A stretch of DNA of 64,000 nt, taken from NCBI GenBank assembly GCA_039666455.1, contig JAVSLW010000027.1, positions 1-64,000 of the forward strand, in the 5' to 3' direction. Source of the DNA: Methanobacterium sp. (lineage in GTDB: Archaea; Methanobacteriota; Methanobacteria; Methanobacteriales; Methanobacteriaceae). Both the position numbers and the translations under genes were made by a program. The notes under the pieces were generated by a model, which saw only the letters and a program-made list of their open reading frames with translations, was not told the DNA's origin and made no database searches. Shown here piece after piece: positions 16,568 through 27,805 of the stretch; position 1 is the first letter of the stretch; every line of letters begins with the position of its first letter.

Positions 16568-19500
16568 CTATTTAAACCCTAACCATTTTTTGAATCTATC
16601 TCCTAATTTGAAAACACTGTCAACAAATTCATAAATTCCATATGAATAAAGTCCTGCTCCAATAGTTTCAGATAGAGGGGCAAATGAATTAAATCTTCCA
16701 CCTAATAGGTTTATTATTAATTGGATAGCACCCGGAATACTGGGAGTGGCACTGAACTTGAAAATTTCTAGAATAAATGCAAATGGATTGATAATGATAT
16801 AAGCATCTTTCAAAAAAAGCCATCCGATATATGCTAAACACTTCATTATAATTCCAATAAGCCCTAAAAATCCTCTTATAACTGCAAAAAGGATTATTTC
16901 TAGGAAAAACCACAGGACTGATAAAGCACCAATGTACCATAAAAATATCAAGGCTAAAAGTAGAATCACTACTAATAAAATTATTAGATATAATGTATAA
17001 TCAGGAGAAGTTGGAGGTTCATTTTGATCTGGTGAATCTCCAGAACCACCACCTCTATCTTCTGATGATCCACCTGAAGAACCTCCTGTGCTTGATCCGC
17101 TTCCACTTGAACCTCTAGATGGGCCTCCTTGAGATCCACGTCCACCATTTCCAGATGATCCTCCTGTACCTGATGAACCACCGCCTCCTATTCCAATTCC
17201 TGACCATCCGCTTGGCGGTTTGATAGAACCTGAAAAATCAACGGCAGTAAAAGAAATATAGATTATTCCTTTATTTCCAGCATAATCAGTTGCTATCAAC
17301 TTTACATAATGAGTTCCAATGGTTATTATGTGGGGAACACCAAATTCATAGGTCCAGTAACCATTCAAATAGTTCAAGGGTTGAGAGGAAGGGCCACTAA
17401 GAAAGATGGGAGAACCAAGCCAATCGCGAAGATAAGTAGGATGATAAGAAAATGATCCATCAAAATATGCATGAACAGCTTTTGTGTCTGGAGATGATTG
17501 GGCTGTGATTTTTATTCTTCTTTGTCCTGAAAAATCGATAAATTTTAGAGTATCTGGGTTTATAGTGGCTGTTATTATTGGCGGGGCGTTATCTACTGTG
17601 AAATTTAAGGAAATTGTCCTTTGATTGTCTACATTATCTGTAGCTGTAATATGTATTGTATAAACTCCATCCGGCAAGTTTGGAACAACATAATCTATAT
17701 TCCAGTCGCTACCAGAATCATCTCGCCACCAGTCTGACCAGGAATGTAACTTTTTCATATTAAAAGTTTGTCCTAAAATTGTTGCTGTAATATTTGCAGT
17801 ATCATCTGGTTTAAAATAGGATCTGGTGCTGCCAGAAGCTTTTATTTCAAGTGCATCGCCGGATCTTAAGGGGTTTGGGTTGGCAGAACTTGAAATATAT
17901 GGGGGAGTGTTATCCACAGTAAATCTGATAGAACTATCTGCAGTGATGAGTGTAGTGCGGTCAGGAGTAACCCATCCGAGCCCATATAGAATGGTGATCC
18001 AGATAGTATGATCTCCATCTCCTAATTGTGGAACAGTATATTGAAGACTCCATAATCCACTGGGCTGTTTTTCTAGGTTCACAAATCCGGATGGAGTAGA
18101 TGCATATACTTTTTTGGCATCAGGACTGACATTGACATTTAAAGTGAGTAAATCGCCGGATTTTAGCCTTTCAGGGTAACTAATAGTGGTTATTGCAGGT
18201 ATTATGTTCTCTACATTGAAATTGATAGTTGTATTGCCATGATTTCCTGACAGGTCCTTTGCTGTCAATAAAGCTGTGTAAGTTCCTTCTCTTAGCCAGC
18301 TAAAACTGGAACTGAGCCATGATCCATCTTCTTGTCTTGTAAGAGTGTAAGTAATGTTTACAGCATCATCGAAATATTGAAATGAATCAGAGCTGATGGA
18401 ACGAACTATTGATGCAGTAACGCTTACAGTATCAGGATCAGAAAATGCCTGGATATCAATCCATGGCCTTTCTCTAAATACTCCATTTAAAAGTGTTGCA
18501 TGTGTAATAATTCCTGAAATAACTGGTGATACATTATCTATTGGGTTTAAAACATTAAAATTAAGGGAAAAAGTACCTTGATTACCTGCACTATCTTTAG
18601 CTGTCAGTAAAATAGGATAATTACCATCTAAAACATATGGGGCCATGTATTGAAGATTCCATGTATCATTCTGTTTTATTAGGTCATAAGTTTGATTGAA
18701 GATTAAGGCAGTTATACGTGATGTATCAGGATCAGAAGTGGCAGTTATGTTTATTTTATCAAATGTTTTCACTGTTTCTGGGTTTAGGGTGCCTGAAACA
18801 GTTGGTGGTTTATTATCCACAGTAAAACTCAGGAAAAAATTATTTTGATTTCCAGCCTTATCTTTTGCAGCTAATAAAATTGGATAAATGCCATCGTCAA
18901 TATCTGGAATAGTGTAATAGAGGTCCCAACTACTCTCTGATTGTTTGTACAGATCAAAGACTTCACCAAGTATTGAAGCAGTCACGCTCATTGTATCAGA
19001 GCTTGTTAATGCATTAATAGAAATTGGATCCCATTTTTTCCCAGCATTTGGCGTAACAGTGCCAGAAATTGTAGGTATTGTATTGTCTACAATAAAATTA
19101 AGGTTAATCTGTTTTTGATGTCCTTCATTATCAGTTGAAGTTAATAAAACATCATAATATCCATCAGAAACATTTGGTACAGTGTAGGAAAGATACCAGA
19201 GAACATCTGCTCCCTTATTCAGGTTCAATGTTTCACCCAGAATCAATGCAGTGATATTGACTGAGTTTGGAGCATTTACTCTCACAGTTATTTCATCACC
19301 TGATTTTACTATACCGGGATTAATTATTCCAGAGATTGAAGAGTTAATATCTTGATTATAAACAAAAATATCTGCACAATGATTACTGTCTCCTGGAACT
19401 AAATTGCCTGCATAGGAACTGAAGGCCACAAAACTTCCATCATCACTTATGGAAGGATTATAGCTAGATGAATCAGCTTCTTCCCATATATAAGATGTAC

Positions 19501-20689
19501 TTATACGATTTGTAGTTTTTAATGTCCGGTCATGAAGGAATATATTGTGGCCATTTGCTACATCAGCGAAAATATAAGGGGAGTTCTCATTTAAACCAGC
19601 TTCTCTAACTTGCTCTCCTTTCGTAGCTTCAAATGCTATAAAATGTCCATCACCACTTATTGAAGGATTGCGAGATATTGTTTCTTCTGAAATGAAAATA
19701 CTAACCTTTTCGGTGATTCCTGTTTCTGTATCATGGACAAAAATATCTCTCCAGGGATTACTATCATCTTCAACAAGGTTATTGGCATCTGAAGTAAAAG
19801 CAATATAACGCCCATTGCTATTAATTGATGGGTTTTCACTATTACCATTAGCTTCATGGCCATTGCAGGATATGCTTACTCGTTTTGTGGTTTTTAAAAC
19901 TCGATCATGGAGGAATATATCCTGACAATTGTTATTGTCTCCACCTGCAAGGTTTTCTGCATATGAAGTGAAAGCGACATAACGTCCATCATCACTTATA
20001 GAAGGTTCATACCCTACACGTATCATGGAATTAGGGGGCATTAATTGTTCATTGCCATTATTTGATATACTTATGCGCTCTAAAGTACCTGTAATACGAT
20101 TGTAAACAAAAACATCACCCCAATCATTTGTATCATTTTCTACAAGATTGCTTGCCCATGAAGTAAAGGCAATATAGTTTCCATTCCCACTTATAGAAGG
20201 CTCATTACTGTTTGAATTGGATTGTTCTCCATTAGAAGCTAAGCTAATTCTTTTTGTTAACTTAAATAATCTATCATAGACAAATATATCACCGGCATCA
20301 TTTGTATCGTCATCTACAAGATTAGTTGCATGTGAGACAAATGCTACAAAACTTCCATCAGCACTTATCGAAGGCTCAAAGCTATCTCCATTACTTTCAG
20401 TGCCTGTGCTGGAGATACTATTCCTTTCTGTGATGTTTAAAACGCGATCATGGACAAATATATCACTATGGCCATTCGTATCATTTTCTACAAGATTGTT
20501 TGCATAAGAAGAAAAAGCTATATAACGACCATCACTGCTAATAGAAGGCTCAGAACAGCCATAATTAGATTCACTACCATTGGTAGAAATACTAACACGT
20601 TCGATGTTATTATTGGCTGCTGCAACAGTTCCACAAACTGATAATATGAAAATAAACGTAATTATCAGTAATAATACGTTCTTTCTCAA
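16568..20689 (-). CDS. Large surface protein: seven-bladed propeller, seven Ig-like repeats, Gly/Ser linker, multi-pass C terminus
   Basis: 1373 residues from a TTG codon. Residues 1-25 are a signal peptide (ending GTVAAA). About 30-430 contain seven TolB/WD40-like blades, each marked by (E/N)PSIS-x-x-G-x-(Y/F)-(I/V)-AF and DIF(V/L)(H/Y)(D/N). About 445-1150 contain seven Ig-like repeats marked by SGT-x-x-P, a YTVP-x-x-x-DG-x-Y core, AKD-x-x-GN and FTVDN. A Gly/Ser-rich stretch (about 1155-1215) leads to three or four hydrophobic helices. N-x-T/S sequons are frequent. Likely an exported adhesin or sensor anchored by several helices, unusual because such proteins usually end in one anchor. Monocistronic; neighbours give no further clue. 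Confidence 0.85.
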   Translation of the reverse strand: MRKNVLLLIITFIFILSVCGTVAAANNNIERVSISTNGSESNYGCSEPSISSDGRYIAFSSYANNLVENDTNGHSDIFVHDRVLNITERNSISSTGTESNGDSFEPSISADGSFVAFVSHATNLVDDDTNDAGDIFVYDRLFKLTKRISLASNGEQSNSNSNEPSISGNGNYIAFTSWASNLVENDTNDWGDVFVYNRITGTLERISISNNGNEQLMPPNSMIRVGYEPSISDDGRYVAFTSYAENLAGGDNNNCQDIFLHDRVLKTTKRVSISCNGHEANGNSENPSINSNGRYIAFTSDANNLVEDDSNPWRDIFVHDTETGITEKVSIFISEETISRNPSISGDGHFIAFEATKGEQVREAGLNENSPYIFADVANGHNIFLHDRTLKTTNRISTSYIWEEADSSSYNPSISDDGSFVAFSSYAGNLVPGDSNHCADIFVYNQDINSSISGIINPGIVKSGDEITVRVNAPNSVNITALILGETLNLNKGADVLWYLSYTVPNVSDGYYDVLLTSTDNEGHQKQINLNFIVDNTIPTISGTVTPNAGKKWDPISINALTSSDTMSVTASILGEVFDLYKQSESSWDLYYTIPDIDDGIYPILLAAKDKAGNQNNFFLSFTVDNKPPTVSGTLNPETVKTFDKINITATSDPDTSRITALIFNQTYDLIKQNDTWNLQYMAPYVLDGNYPILLTAKDSAGNQGTFSLNFNVLNPIDNVSPVISGIITHATLLNGVFRERPWIDIQAFSDPDTVSVTASIVRSISSDSFQYFDDAVNITYTLTRQEDGSWLSSSFSWLREGTYTALLTAKDLSGNHGNTTINFNVENIIPAITTISYPERLKSGDLLTLNVNVSPDAKKVYASTPSGFVNLEKQPSGLWSLQYTVPQLGDGDHTIWITILYGLGWVTPDRTTLITADSSIRFTVDNTPPYISSSANPNPLRSGDALEIKASGSTRSYFKPDDTANITATILGQTFNMKKLHSWSDWWRDDSGSDWNIDYVVPNLPDGVYTIHITATDNVDNQRTISLNFTVDNAPPIITATINPDTLKFIDFSGQRRIKITAQSSPDTKAVHAYFDGSFSYHPTYLRDWLGSPIFLSGPSSQPLNYLNGYWTYEFGVPHIITIGTHYVKLIATDYAGNKGIIYISFTAVDFSGSIKPPSGWSGIGIGGGGSSGTGGSSGNGGRGSQGGPSRGSSGSGSSTGGSSGGSSEDRGGGSGDSPDQNEPPTSPDYTLYLIILLVVILLLALIFLWYIGALSVLWFFLEIILFAVIRGFLGLIGIIMKCLAYIGWLFLKDAYIIINPFAFILEIFKFSATPSIPGAIQLIINLLGGRFNSFAPLSETIGAGLYSYGIYEFVDSVFKLGDRFKKWLGFK

Positions 20690-21279
20690 ATTTCCACGTC
20701 CTTAAACTGTATAAATTATATTATTGTAAATATTTTTTTAAATAAATGGAAATATAGCATTTAAATCATTAGTAAATCTATAATTGTCTTTTAATGATGT
20801 GGTGGTAGTATATTAATTCACTATAGTAAATCAATTAAAGTATTAACGTTTATAAAGTTTACTACTTTAATATGAAAGCTTAAGATTAAATACAATAATC
20901 AAAAAAAAATATTGAACTCATTTCAAAAGCCTCCATATGTAATCATGCACGTCAGGTTGATAAAAGCCATGAATGTTAAGTGGCCTCTCAAACCTTAGGC
21001 GGATTCAATCCATCCACTGAATCTTGAAAATTACATTTTCAATTCTCTCTACAGCAATTCTTTTATTATGATTTTTCATCGACCCTCCGTGGTCTTCCTT
21101 TATAGCCATCGCATCCTATAGATTCGCCCCTTAATTCCCACTTCTAATCATCAAATTCTTTAAATCTCATGGCATGATTTTATATACGATGTAAAATATA
21201 AAATTTTTGAAATGGGTTCTTAGTAAAAAATATAAAAAATAATCACATTATAGATTAAAAACATCTTCAGGAGTTAATT
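20690..21279. other. 590-base intergenic region
   Basis: Between two divergent genes. It is AT-rich except for 20985-21130, which is less so. The minus strand there has a 34-codon frame (21005-21109) from ATG containing NHNKRIAVERIENV, loosely similar to the N terminus of the archaeal RNase P subunit Rnp4, then a stop; it could be a remnant or chance. TATA-like elements before the DUF2070 gene lie at about 21179-21188 and 21229-21238. No tRNA or confident RNA gene seen. Confidence 0.3.
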
Positions 21280-23214
21280 ATGTCCACAGATAACTTGGTA
21301 GGTCTTACAAGATATATCATGACCCTTCCATCAACCAGATTTTCACTTTTCAGCATGGCATTTCTAAGCTTTATAATTGGATGCGCAGCTTCCTTAATGG
21401 AACCATTAGCAAAATATTCAATATTTCATAATGTTGTTTACGGGGGTTCAGCAGGTTTTTTAATTTTTGGTTTAACTTCTATAATGGGCGGTGGTTTAAC
21501 CCCTCTTATCATAAATTCTTTTAAAAACAGTAGATACATGAAAATGAAACAGTCAATGTTCCTTGCATTAGTTTCAATGATGATAGTGGGAGTTATATAT
21601 GTAATAGGTAGTCTGGTATCTTCCTTTTCAGTTTATGATTATATTATTGATGCCCTGATTTTTGGCTGTGCAGTAATGTTTGCCTTCAGAATCCTGGCTA
21701 TTTGGGGGACGTCTAATATAAGTTTAATAAAGTCTGTTGCGGTGTCTGCAACTCAACCTGCACTTATAATCAGCATGGTAATAGTTATAGTATTTTTAAC
21801 CAGTATAACCACCAATATTGGCAATTTCAGTATTTTAGCACTTATTTTAAGGATACTTATTGCATCATTGATATTAATGGTTGCAATATATTCCCTTGTA
21901 GTTGTTATAGAGTCCCCAATGAGAAGAAATCTGGGAGTTGGAGGATTAGAGCTTTTAAGTCTTACATTATCTCACCTTACTGAAGGGTCTTCTGCAATGG
22001 AAAATCTTTTTGAGGATATAGGTGAGCCTATTGATACATTGACCGGTGTTATAAGCTTTAAGGGAAAAAATGGAATCAAATCAATTTTTATGGCACCATG
22101 TGTACATCCAGGTCCAATAGGAAACATTGGAGGGGGAAACATGCCTACAATACTTTCAAGCAAGTTTGATACTTTCACCATGGTCTCTCACGGCCCTTCA
22201 ACTCATGATTTCAATCCTGTTGCCTCCAAAGAAATAAATAAAATAGAAGAGGTTGTAAAAGATTCCCTGAGCAATATGAGTTATTTTGAAAACGTCAGCG
22301 AATTTTTCAGGGTTGAAAATGATGGCGCCAAGATAGGTGCACAGTATTTTGACAACAATTTATTAATGCTTGCAACATTTTCGCCTGAAGGGTTTGATGA
22401 CATCGATTTTGGGGTTGGTCTTGCCCTTATGAACCAGGCAAAGTCTGTCTGTGGGGTGGAAAATGTTATACTGGTAGACTGCCATAACTGTTTTAAAGGC
22501 GAAGGTGGAAGGGTTTTACCAGGTAATAAGGAAGTTTTCAAGCTTATGGAGGCAGTTTCGAAAATAAAAATACCCAAAAAGAGATACAAAATTAAAGTAG
22601 GATGTTCAAGCGATTCTATGGATGCAGTGTCTAAAGAAGACGGTATAGGAGAAAGTGGAATAAAGGTAATGGTTGTTGAGGCATATGACTATGAGGGAAA
22701 CTCTCAAAAATCTTCGATTTTTGGAGCCCTCGAACACGAAGTGTTCGGGGCATCGAAATCGGAGATTTCGAATGCGCAAAACGTTAGTTTTGCAAGCTCT
22801 CAAAAGACTGCATACATACTTTTAGATTCAAACAACATGATTAAAGGATTTAGAGAAAAAATACTGGAAAAAGTGCTGGAATTAGAGATAGATATGGCAG
22901 AAGTAATGACCACAGATACGCATTATGTAAACACCCTCTCTGGAGGTCACAATCCAGTTGGAGGAAAAATGCAGGATGAAATAATAGAATCCATTATAAA
23001 ATGCACTGCAGAAGCTATAGCTGATTTAGAAGAAGTTTCAGTGGGTTTCAAGGTTCCCCATATCAAAGATATTAAAACTCTTGGCCCCACACATGCTACT
23101 GAACTTGTAACTACCATAAGTTCAATTGTAGCTGTTAGCAGGATATTTGCACCGCTTGTATTAATATTAGCACTTTTTTTCGTGTTTATATGGATATTTT
23201 ACTGGGCATTTTAG
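21280..23214 (+). CDS. DUF2070 family membrane protein carrying an in-frame palindromic insertion
   Basis: 644 residues. Residues 1-215 contain about seven membrane helices; 216-615 form a soluble domain rich in conserved motifs ([57 protein letters not shown]); the last 25 residues are one more helix. This is the DUF2070 architecture of methanogens; function unknown, though the His/Asp/Asn-rich motifs suggest a metal-binding hydrolase-like site. A 32-residue block (about 475-506, between EGN and SQKTAYILL) is encoded by a palindromic element and is not expected in orthologues. GGAG precedes the ATG. Confidence 0.85.
   Translation: MSTDNLVGLTRYIMTLPSTRFSLFSMAFLSFIIGCAASLMEPLAKYSIFHNVVYGGSAGFLIFGLTSIMGGGLTPLIINSFKNSRYMKMKQSMFLALVSMMIVGVIYVIGSLVSSFSVYDYIIDALIFGCAVMFAFRILAIWGTSNISLIKSVAVSATQPALIISMVIVIVFLTSITTNIGNFSILALILRILIASLILMVAIYSLVVVIESPMRRNLGVGGLELLSLTLSHLTEGSSAMENLFEDIGEPIDTLTGVISFKGKNGIKSIFMAPCVHPGPIGNIGGGNMPTILSSKFDTFTMVSHGPSTHDFNPVASKEINKIEEVVKDSLSNMSYFENVSEFFRVENDGAKIGAQYFDNNLLMLATFSPEGFDDIDFGVGLALMNQAKSVCGVENVILVDCHNCFKGEGGRVLPGNKEVFKLMEAVSKIKIPKKRYKIKVGCSSDSMDAVSKEDGIGESGIKVMVVEAYDYEGNSQKSSIFGALEHEVFGASKSEISNAQNVSFASSQKTAYILLDSNNMIKGFREKILEKVLELEIDMAEVMTTDTHYVNTLSGGHNPVGGKMQDEIIESIIKCTAEAIADLEEVSVGFKVPHIKDIKTLGPTHATELVTTISSIVAVSRIFAPLVLILALFFVFIWIFYWAF
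22701..22805 (+). repeat. 96-nt palindromic element inserted in frame, flanked by 9-base direct repeats
   Basis: Direct repeat CTCTCAAAA at 22701-22709 and 22797-22805. Between them lie four hairpins: CAAAAATC/GATTTTTG (22705-22723), CGAACAC/GTGTTCG (22731-22747), TCGAAATC/GATTTCGA (22753-22771) and GCAAAAC/GTTTTGC (22776-22793). The spacing of the repeats is 96 bases, 32 codons, so the reading frame is kept. The second and third hairpins joined by GGGCA are the reverse complement of the layout at 2788-2827, with the 17-mer identical. Confidence 0.85.
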
Positions 23215-23241
23215 ATAGTTATTGAAAAAGGGGAAATGGTT

Positions 23242-23520
23242 TTAAATGTTCATGAATATAATCCAGACCATCATCCATAAGAAGAAAAAAGGTGCTATAC
23301 CGCTCCAAAACCATCCTTTTACTCCCCCTACTTCTTTTTTACCAAATAATTTTTCTGAAATCCTGCCAGATAGATAAAGAATGATTAATGCACCTATAAT
23401 TGCCAGTGCTTCATTTCTACCTATTCCAGGTATAGCTCCGCTTGATAATAAAAATGATATGTAACCTGCTGCTACTGCAGCAGCTCCATGAATTGCAGCT
23501 ACTTTACCGTCTACGTCCAT
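23242..23520 (-). CDS. Small membrane protein, DUF5379-like
   Basis: 92 residues with three hydrophobic segments: a Gly/Ala-rich helix near the N terminus (IHGAAAVAAGYISFLLSS), a second around LAIIGALIILYLSG, and a third at the C terminus (FWSGIAPFFFLWMMVWIIF). It resembles small archaeal DUF5379 membrane proteins; function unknown. The ATG at 23520 follows GGAGGAG; the upstream ATG at 23535 overlaps that site and is less likely. Convergent with the DUF2070 gene. Confidence 0.6.
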   Translation of the reverse strand: MDVDGKVAAIHGAAAVAAGYISFLLSSGAIPGIGRNEALAIIGALIILYLSGRISEKLFGKKEVGGVKGWFWSGIAPFFFLWMMVWIIFMNI

Positions 23521-23742
23521 ATATTTCTCCTCCATTTTTTATAACATGTAATTGAATTTTTAATCAACACTTAATTAATTCGATGACTTTAATTTATGTT
23601 CTAACAAAATAATACTTAGCATTTTTAATTAGAATAGTTCTTTATATAACTTGGTGAGATTACTAATAAATGTTTTATCTTTAAAAATAAAATTTACTGC
23701 TATTATCCATCACATATTTAAATGTTTATTTAAGGTGTTACC

Positions 23743-25719
23743 ATGAAAAACATGTCTAATGTGGACATTTATGCAATTTGTCATGAAATGAGAGAAGTTT
23801 TAAAAGGTGCAAGGGTTGATAAGGCATTTCAACCAGCTAAAGACACAGTTTTAATCAGGTTCCATGTAGCTCGTAAGGGAAGAGTTGATGCTGTTTTTCA
23901 GGCAGGTATCAGAACGCATTTAACCCAGTATCCTCTTCCAAACCCTAAGATTCCCCCAAATTTTCCAATGCTTCTTAGAAAATATATTAAAGGGGCAACA
24001 GTAGAAGACATTAAACAGCACAATTTCGACCGTATAATAGAGATTGAGGTGAAAAAAGAGCACAGATTTACACTAATTGTTGAACTGTTTGCAAAGGGGA
24101 ATATAATACTTTTAAATGAGGAAGGAAGGATTATTTTACCTCTTAAACGTAAATTATGGAGCGACAGGAAAATATCTTCCAAAGAAGAGTATAAGTACCC
24201 TCCAAAAAGAGGTATTAATCCTCTTGAACTAAAAAAGGATGAACTTAAGGAATTATTTGATAATTCATCTACAGACATAATAAGAACCCTTGCAAGAAGC
24301 GGTTTAGGCGGTGTTTACGCTGAAGAAATTATAATGAGGTCTGGGGTACAGAAGGAGTTACAGGCATCAGAAATTCCAGATGAAGATTTAAATTCTATCT
24401 ATAGGGCTATTGAAGAACTTTTTGAACCTTTAAAGACATCAAGGTTTCATCCTCAAATAGTAAAAGGTGAAAAAGAAGATGTGGTCCCTATTGATCTTAA
24501 AATCTATGAAAATAACGAAAAAGAGGTCTTTGAAACTTATAACCTGGCTGCAGATGAGTTTTACAGCAGTAAGGTTAGAGAAGATATTAAAAGTGAGTAT
24601 GAGGGTATATGGGGTAGCGAGGTTAAAAAATTTGAAAAAAGATTGAAGATTCAGGAGGACACTTTAGCTAAATTCCACAGGACCATTACAGAATCAAAAA
24701 AGAAAGGAGATTTGATATATTCAAACTATGGAAAGATTCAAAACATCCTTGATATCATAATGGATGCAAGAAAAAAATATTCATGGAATGAAATAGCATC
24801 AACACTTAAACAGGCTAAAAAGCAGGGGATGGAAGAGGCCCAGATAATTGAATCACTTGATAAACTAGGAAATCTTAATTTAAAGATTGATAACACTCCC
24901 ATAATGATTGATGCAACTTCCCCAATACCAGAAAACGCTGAAGTTTATTATGAGAAGGCAAAAAAGGCGAAAAGAAAAATAAGTGGAGTTAATATAGCAA
25001 TTGAAAAGACTAAAAAGGAAATTGAAAAAGCGAGAAATAAAAAAGAAATAGAAATGGAAAGAGTAACTCTACCTGAAAAGAGGGTTAAAAAAGAGCTTAA
25101 ATGGTTTGAAAAGTTCAGGTGGTTCCTCTCATCAGACGGGTTTTTGGTAATTGGAGGTCGTGATGCAAATACCAATGAAATAGTGGTTAAAAAGTATATG
25201 GAAGATAATGACATATATTTCCACTCAGATATACATGGAGCACCTTCTGTTGTGGTAAAAAGTGAAGGTAGGGAAATTCCAGAAACAACAATTGAAGAGG
25301 CAGCTTCGTTTGCAGCATCATATTCAAGTGCATGGTCAAAAGGATTTGGATCACAGGATGTGTACTGGGTTTGCCCAGATCAGGTTTCAAAGACCCCCCA
25401 ATCTGGAGAATTCGTTCCTAAAGGGGCGTTTATTATAAGGGGAAGTAGAAATTATATCCGGGCAGCAACACTTTTAATTGCAGTGGGTGTGGTGGATTAT
25501 GAAGGGGAGAGAATAATGGCCGGTCCTCTGGATGCTCTTAAAAAATATACTGATAAATACATCATCATTAAACCGGGTTATACAAAAAAAGAAGCACTTT
25601 CAAGGGAAATATTAAGGAAAATTGATGAAGAAGGTGTTTTCACGCTTGAAGACATGATAAGGGTTCTACCCTCTGGTAAAGCAGATATTGTTGATGAGAG
25701 AACAATTAAAAGAAGATGA
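23743..25719 (+). CDS. rqcH: Ribosome rescue factor RqcH (NFACT family)
   Basis: 658 residues. The NFACT-N domain starts [13 protein letters not shown], followed by a helix-hairpin-helix region, a long charged coiled coil (about 300-450, many Lys/Glu), and the NFACT-R (DUF814) domain with [33 protein letters not shown] and [10 protein letters not shown]. RqcH binds obstructed 60S/50S subunits and tRNA to add tails to stalled nascent chains. GGTG precedes the ATG. It ends three bases from the convergent kinase gene. Confidence 0.92.
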   Translation: MKNMSNVDIYAICHEMREVLKGARVDKAFQPAKDTVLIRFHVARKGRVDAVFQAGIRTHLTQYPLPNPKIPPNFPMLLRKYIKGATVEDIKQHNFDRIIEIEVKKEHRFTLIVELFAKGNIILLNEEGRIILPLKRKLWSDRKISSKEEYKYPPKRGINPLELKKDELKELFDNSSTDIIRTLARSGLGGVYAEEIIMRSGVQKELQASEIPDEDLNSIYRAIEELFEPLKTSRFHPQIVKGEKEDVVPIDLKIYENNEKEVFETYNLAADEFYSSKVREDIKSEYEGIWGSEVKKFEKRLKIQEDTLAKFHRTITESKKKGDLIYSNYGKIQNILDIIMDARKKYSWNEIASTLKQAKKQGMEEAQIIESLDKLGNLNLKIDNTPIMIDATSPIPENAEVYYEKAKKAKRKISGVNIAIEKTKKEIEKARNKKEIEMERVTLPEKRVKKELKWFEKFRWFLSSDGFLVIGGRDANTNEIVVKKYMEDNDIYFHSDIHGAPSVVVKSEGREIPETTIEEAASFAASYSSAWSKGFGSQDVYWVCPDQVSKTPQSGEFVPKGAFIIRGSRNYIRAATLLIAVGVVDYEGERIMAGPLDALKKYTDKYIIIKPGYTKKEALSREILRKIDEEGVFTLEDMIRVLPSGKADIVDERTIKRR

Positions 25720-25721
25720 AT

Positions 25722-27344
25722 TCATTCATTTTTAAAGGTTAACCTGAAAAAAGCGCCGTCCATATTTTTAAGTTCAACTTCGCCGTTTAACTGGCCTTTC
25801 AAGCTATTTACAAGACGTAACCCTAAAGTTTCAGTATTTTCAATATCTAAATCTTCAGGATAACCTGTGCCATTGTCAGATACTATCATTTCATACTCAT
25901 CTTCTGTATAACGGAAACTTATACTGATTTTACCCTTTTTAACAGTATTTAATTCGTTTGCAGATGTTTTATAGTGGAATTCATGGGTTTTCACATTTTT
26001 GAATGCGTGCTTTATGGAATTGGTTATGAGTTCATTGATAATCAGACCACAGGGAAGCGCCTTATTAATATCCAGCAATACGTTATCTACATCTACTTCA
26101 AGGTCTATCAGTGGGCTGATATCGTATGAACGGCAAAGATCTGATGCCAGCTTTGGAATGTAATCTGCAAAATTTATTTTTGAAATATCTTTGGATTGAT
26201 AAAGCTTTTCATGAATCAGTGCAATTGACTTAACACGGTTTTGAATTTCTTTAAAAGCATCATATACTTTTTTATCGTCTATACCATTTGACTGGAGATT
26301 TATAAGAGAACTTATTATCTGTAAATTATTTTTAACCCGGTGATGAATCTCTCGAAGCAGAACCTCTTTCTCTTCAAGAGACTTTCTTATTTCATCTTCT
26401 GCCTTTCTCTGCTCAGTTATATCTACAAGAGTTTCTACAGCACCAATAACTTCGTTTTTAGAGTTTTTAATGGCTGCTGCAGTGAAATGTAACCATTTCC
26501 CCCTATTTCCAAGAGAGGGAAAGAAATCTATAGCTTCATATGCATCCTCTAAAATTCTGGATCTTTTATACTTATTTCCAAAATACCTGGGGATATCTTT
26601 ATAACGTTTATCTACTAAAAGGTCACACATAGAGGGCCTTTCATAATCATAAAATGCCTGCCACTGATTTTTAGTGCCGACAATTTCTCCTGCAGGAATA
26701 TTACTCTGTATCTCCAGTGCCCTGTTCCAGTAAATTACATTATGCTCATTATCAATTACAAACTGGGGAACTGGAGAAAAATGTATGATTTCCTTTAATT
26801 TTTTTTCACTTTCCTGTAATGCTTCTTCTAATTCCTTTCTTCTTATAATTTCTATTTTTAATTCTTCATTGGCTTCTTGAAGTTCCCTTGTTCTTTCTTT
26901 AACTTTATTTTCTAATTTCAGGTGTGCCTGAATTAATGATTCTTCTGCTTTTTTTCGTTCAGCCTTTTCTTCTGCCTCTTTTAAAGCTCGATGAATTGCA
27001 GGTGCCAGTTTTGAAAGATTATTTTTAAAGATGTAATCTGTTGCACCTGTTTTAAGCATTTCCACGGCAAATTCTTCCCCAATTTTACCGCTTACAAAAA
27101 AGAAGGGAGTATCTGGAGACTTTTCTTTAGCAATTTTAAGTGCTGAAACACCATCAAAGGAGGGGAGTGAATGATCTGCAAGTATTAAATCAGGTTTATA
27201 TTCATCAAGCGCCTTTAAGAAATCTTCTTCTTTTTCAACGACATTTGAAGAAAATTTTAATCCATCACGGCGCAGTTCATATTCAATTAACTCTGCATCA
27301 AATGAAACGTCTTCAAGTATCAGTATTTTAAGTTTTCCCTGCAT
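25722..27344 (-). CDS. Receiver-PAS-HisKA_2 hybrid sensor histidine kinase
   Basis: 540 residues, no membrane segment. Receiver domain 1-125 with phospho-acceptor Asp in [10 protein letters not shown] and the conserved Lys in IFKNN; coiled coil 125-180; PAS domain about 180-310 ([16 protein letters not shown], ending [10 protein letters not shown]); HisKA_2 with the phospho-His in [17 protein letters not shown]; HATPase with [20 protein letters not shown] and LGLRLV. It can both receive and send phosphoryl groups. It is the third gene of a row with a kinase and a stand-alone receiver, 11 bases after the latter, so they likely form one phosphorelay. The signal is unknown. Confidence 0.9.
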   Translation of the reverse strand: MQGKLKILILEDVSFDAELIEYELRRDGLKFSSNVVEKEEDFLKALDEYKPDLILADHSLPSFDGVSALKIAKEKSPDTPFFFVSGKIGEEFAVEMLKTGATDYIFKNNLSKLAPAIHRALKEAEEKAERKKAEESLIQAHLKLENKVKERTRELQEANEELKIEIIRRKELEEALQESEKKLKEIIHFSPVPQFVIDNEHNVIYWNRALEIQSNIPAGEIVGTKNQWQAFYDYERPSMCDLLVDKRYKDIPRYFGNKYKRSRILEDAYEAIDFFPSLGNRGKWLHFTAAAIKNSKNEVIGAVETLVDITEQRKAEDEIRKSLEEKEVLLREIHHRVKNNLQIISSLINLQSNGIDDKKVYDAFKEIQNRVKSIALIHEKLYQSKDISKINFADYIPKLASDLCRSYDISPLIDLEVDVDNVLLDINKALPCGLIINELITNSIKHAFKNVKTHEFHYKTSANELNTVKKGKISISFRYTEDEYEMIVSDNGTGYPEDLDIENTETLGLRLVNSLKGQLNGEVELKNMDGAFFRLTFKNE

Positions 27345-27355
27345 TTAAATCTCCA

Positions 27356-27805
27356 TTATTCCGGGGATTTATTCAGTAACATCCAGTATAATCCAAGTGT
27401 TGAGACAGCTTCCCTAAATTCATCAAACTCCACAGGTTTGCTGACATAGCTGTTTACGCCAAGGTTATAACTTTCTACAATATCTTCGTCTTCTTTAGAT
27501 GATGTTAAAACAACAATGGGTATTTTATTTGTTCTCTCATCCCTTTTAATTTTGCGTATAACTTCTAACCCGTCTACTTTGGGCATTCTTAAATCAAGAA
27601 GAATTAATTTAGGGAAATCATCAATTTCCCTTTCAGAGTATCTGCCTGTTGCAAAGACAAACTCAAGTGCTTCTTCTCCATCTTTAACCCAGACTAAATT
27701 GTTAGCAAGATTTTTTCTCTTTAAAGCCCTGATTGTAAGCTCAGCATCAGTTTCGTTGTCCTCTACAAGTAGCACTTCAATTTCGTTAAAACCCATTTTC
27801 TTCAT
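27356..27805 (-). CDS. Single-domain response regulator (Rcp1-like receiver)
   Basis: 149 residues, one receiver domain: acidic pair in [12 protein letters not shown], phospho-acceptor Asp in [13 protein letters not shown], Thr/Ser in VVLTSS, Lys in SYVSKPVEF. No output domain. The start overlaps the end of the upstream kinase gene by 20 bases, showing coupling. ATG at 27796 with GGGATGA before it is an alternative start. Likely carries phosphate from the membrane kinase to the hybrid kinase or to another effector. Confidence 0.9.
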   Translation of the reverse strand: MKKMGFNEIEVLLVEDNETDAELTIRALKRKNLANNLVWVKDGEEALEFVFATGRYSEREIDDFPKLILLDLRMPKVDGLEVIRKIKRDERTNKIPIVVLTSSKEDEDIVESYNLGVNSYVSKPVEFDEFREAVSTLGLYWMLLNKSPE

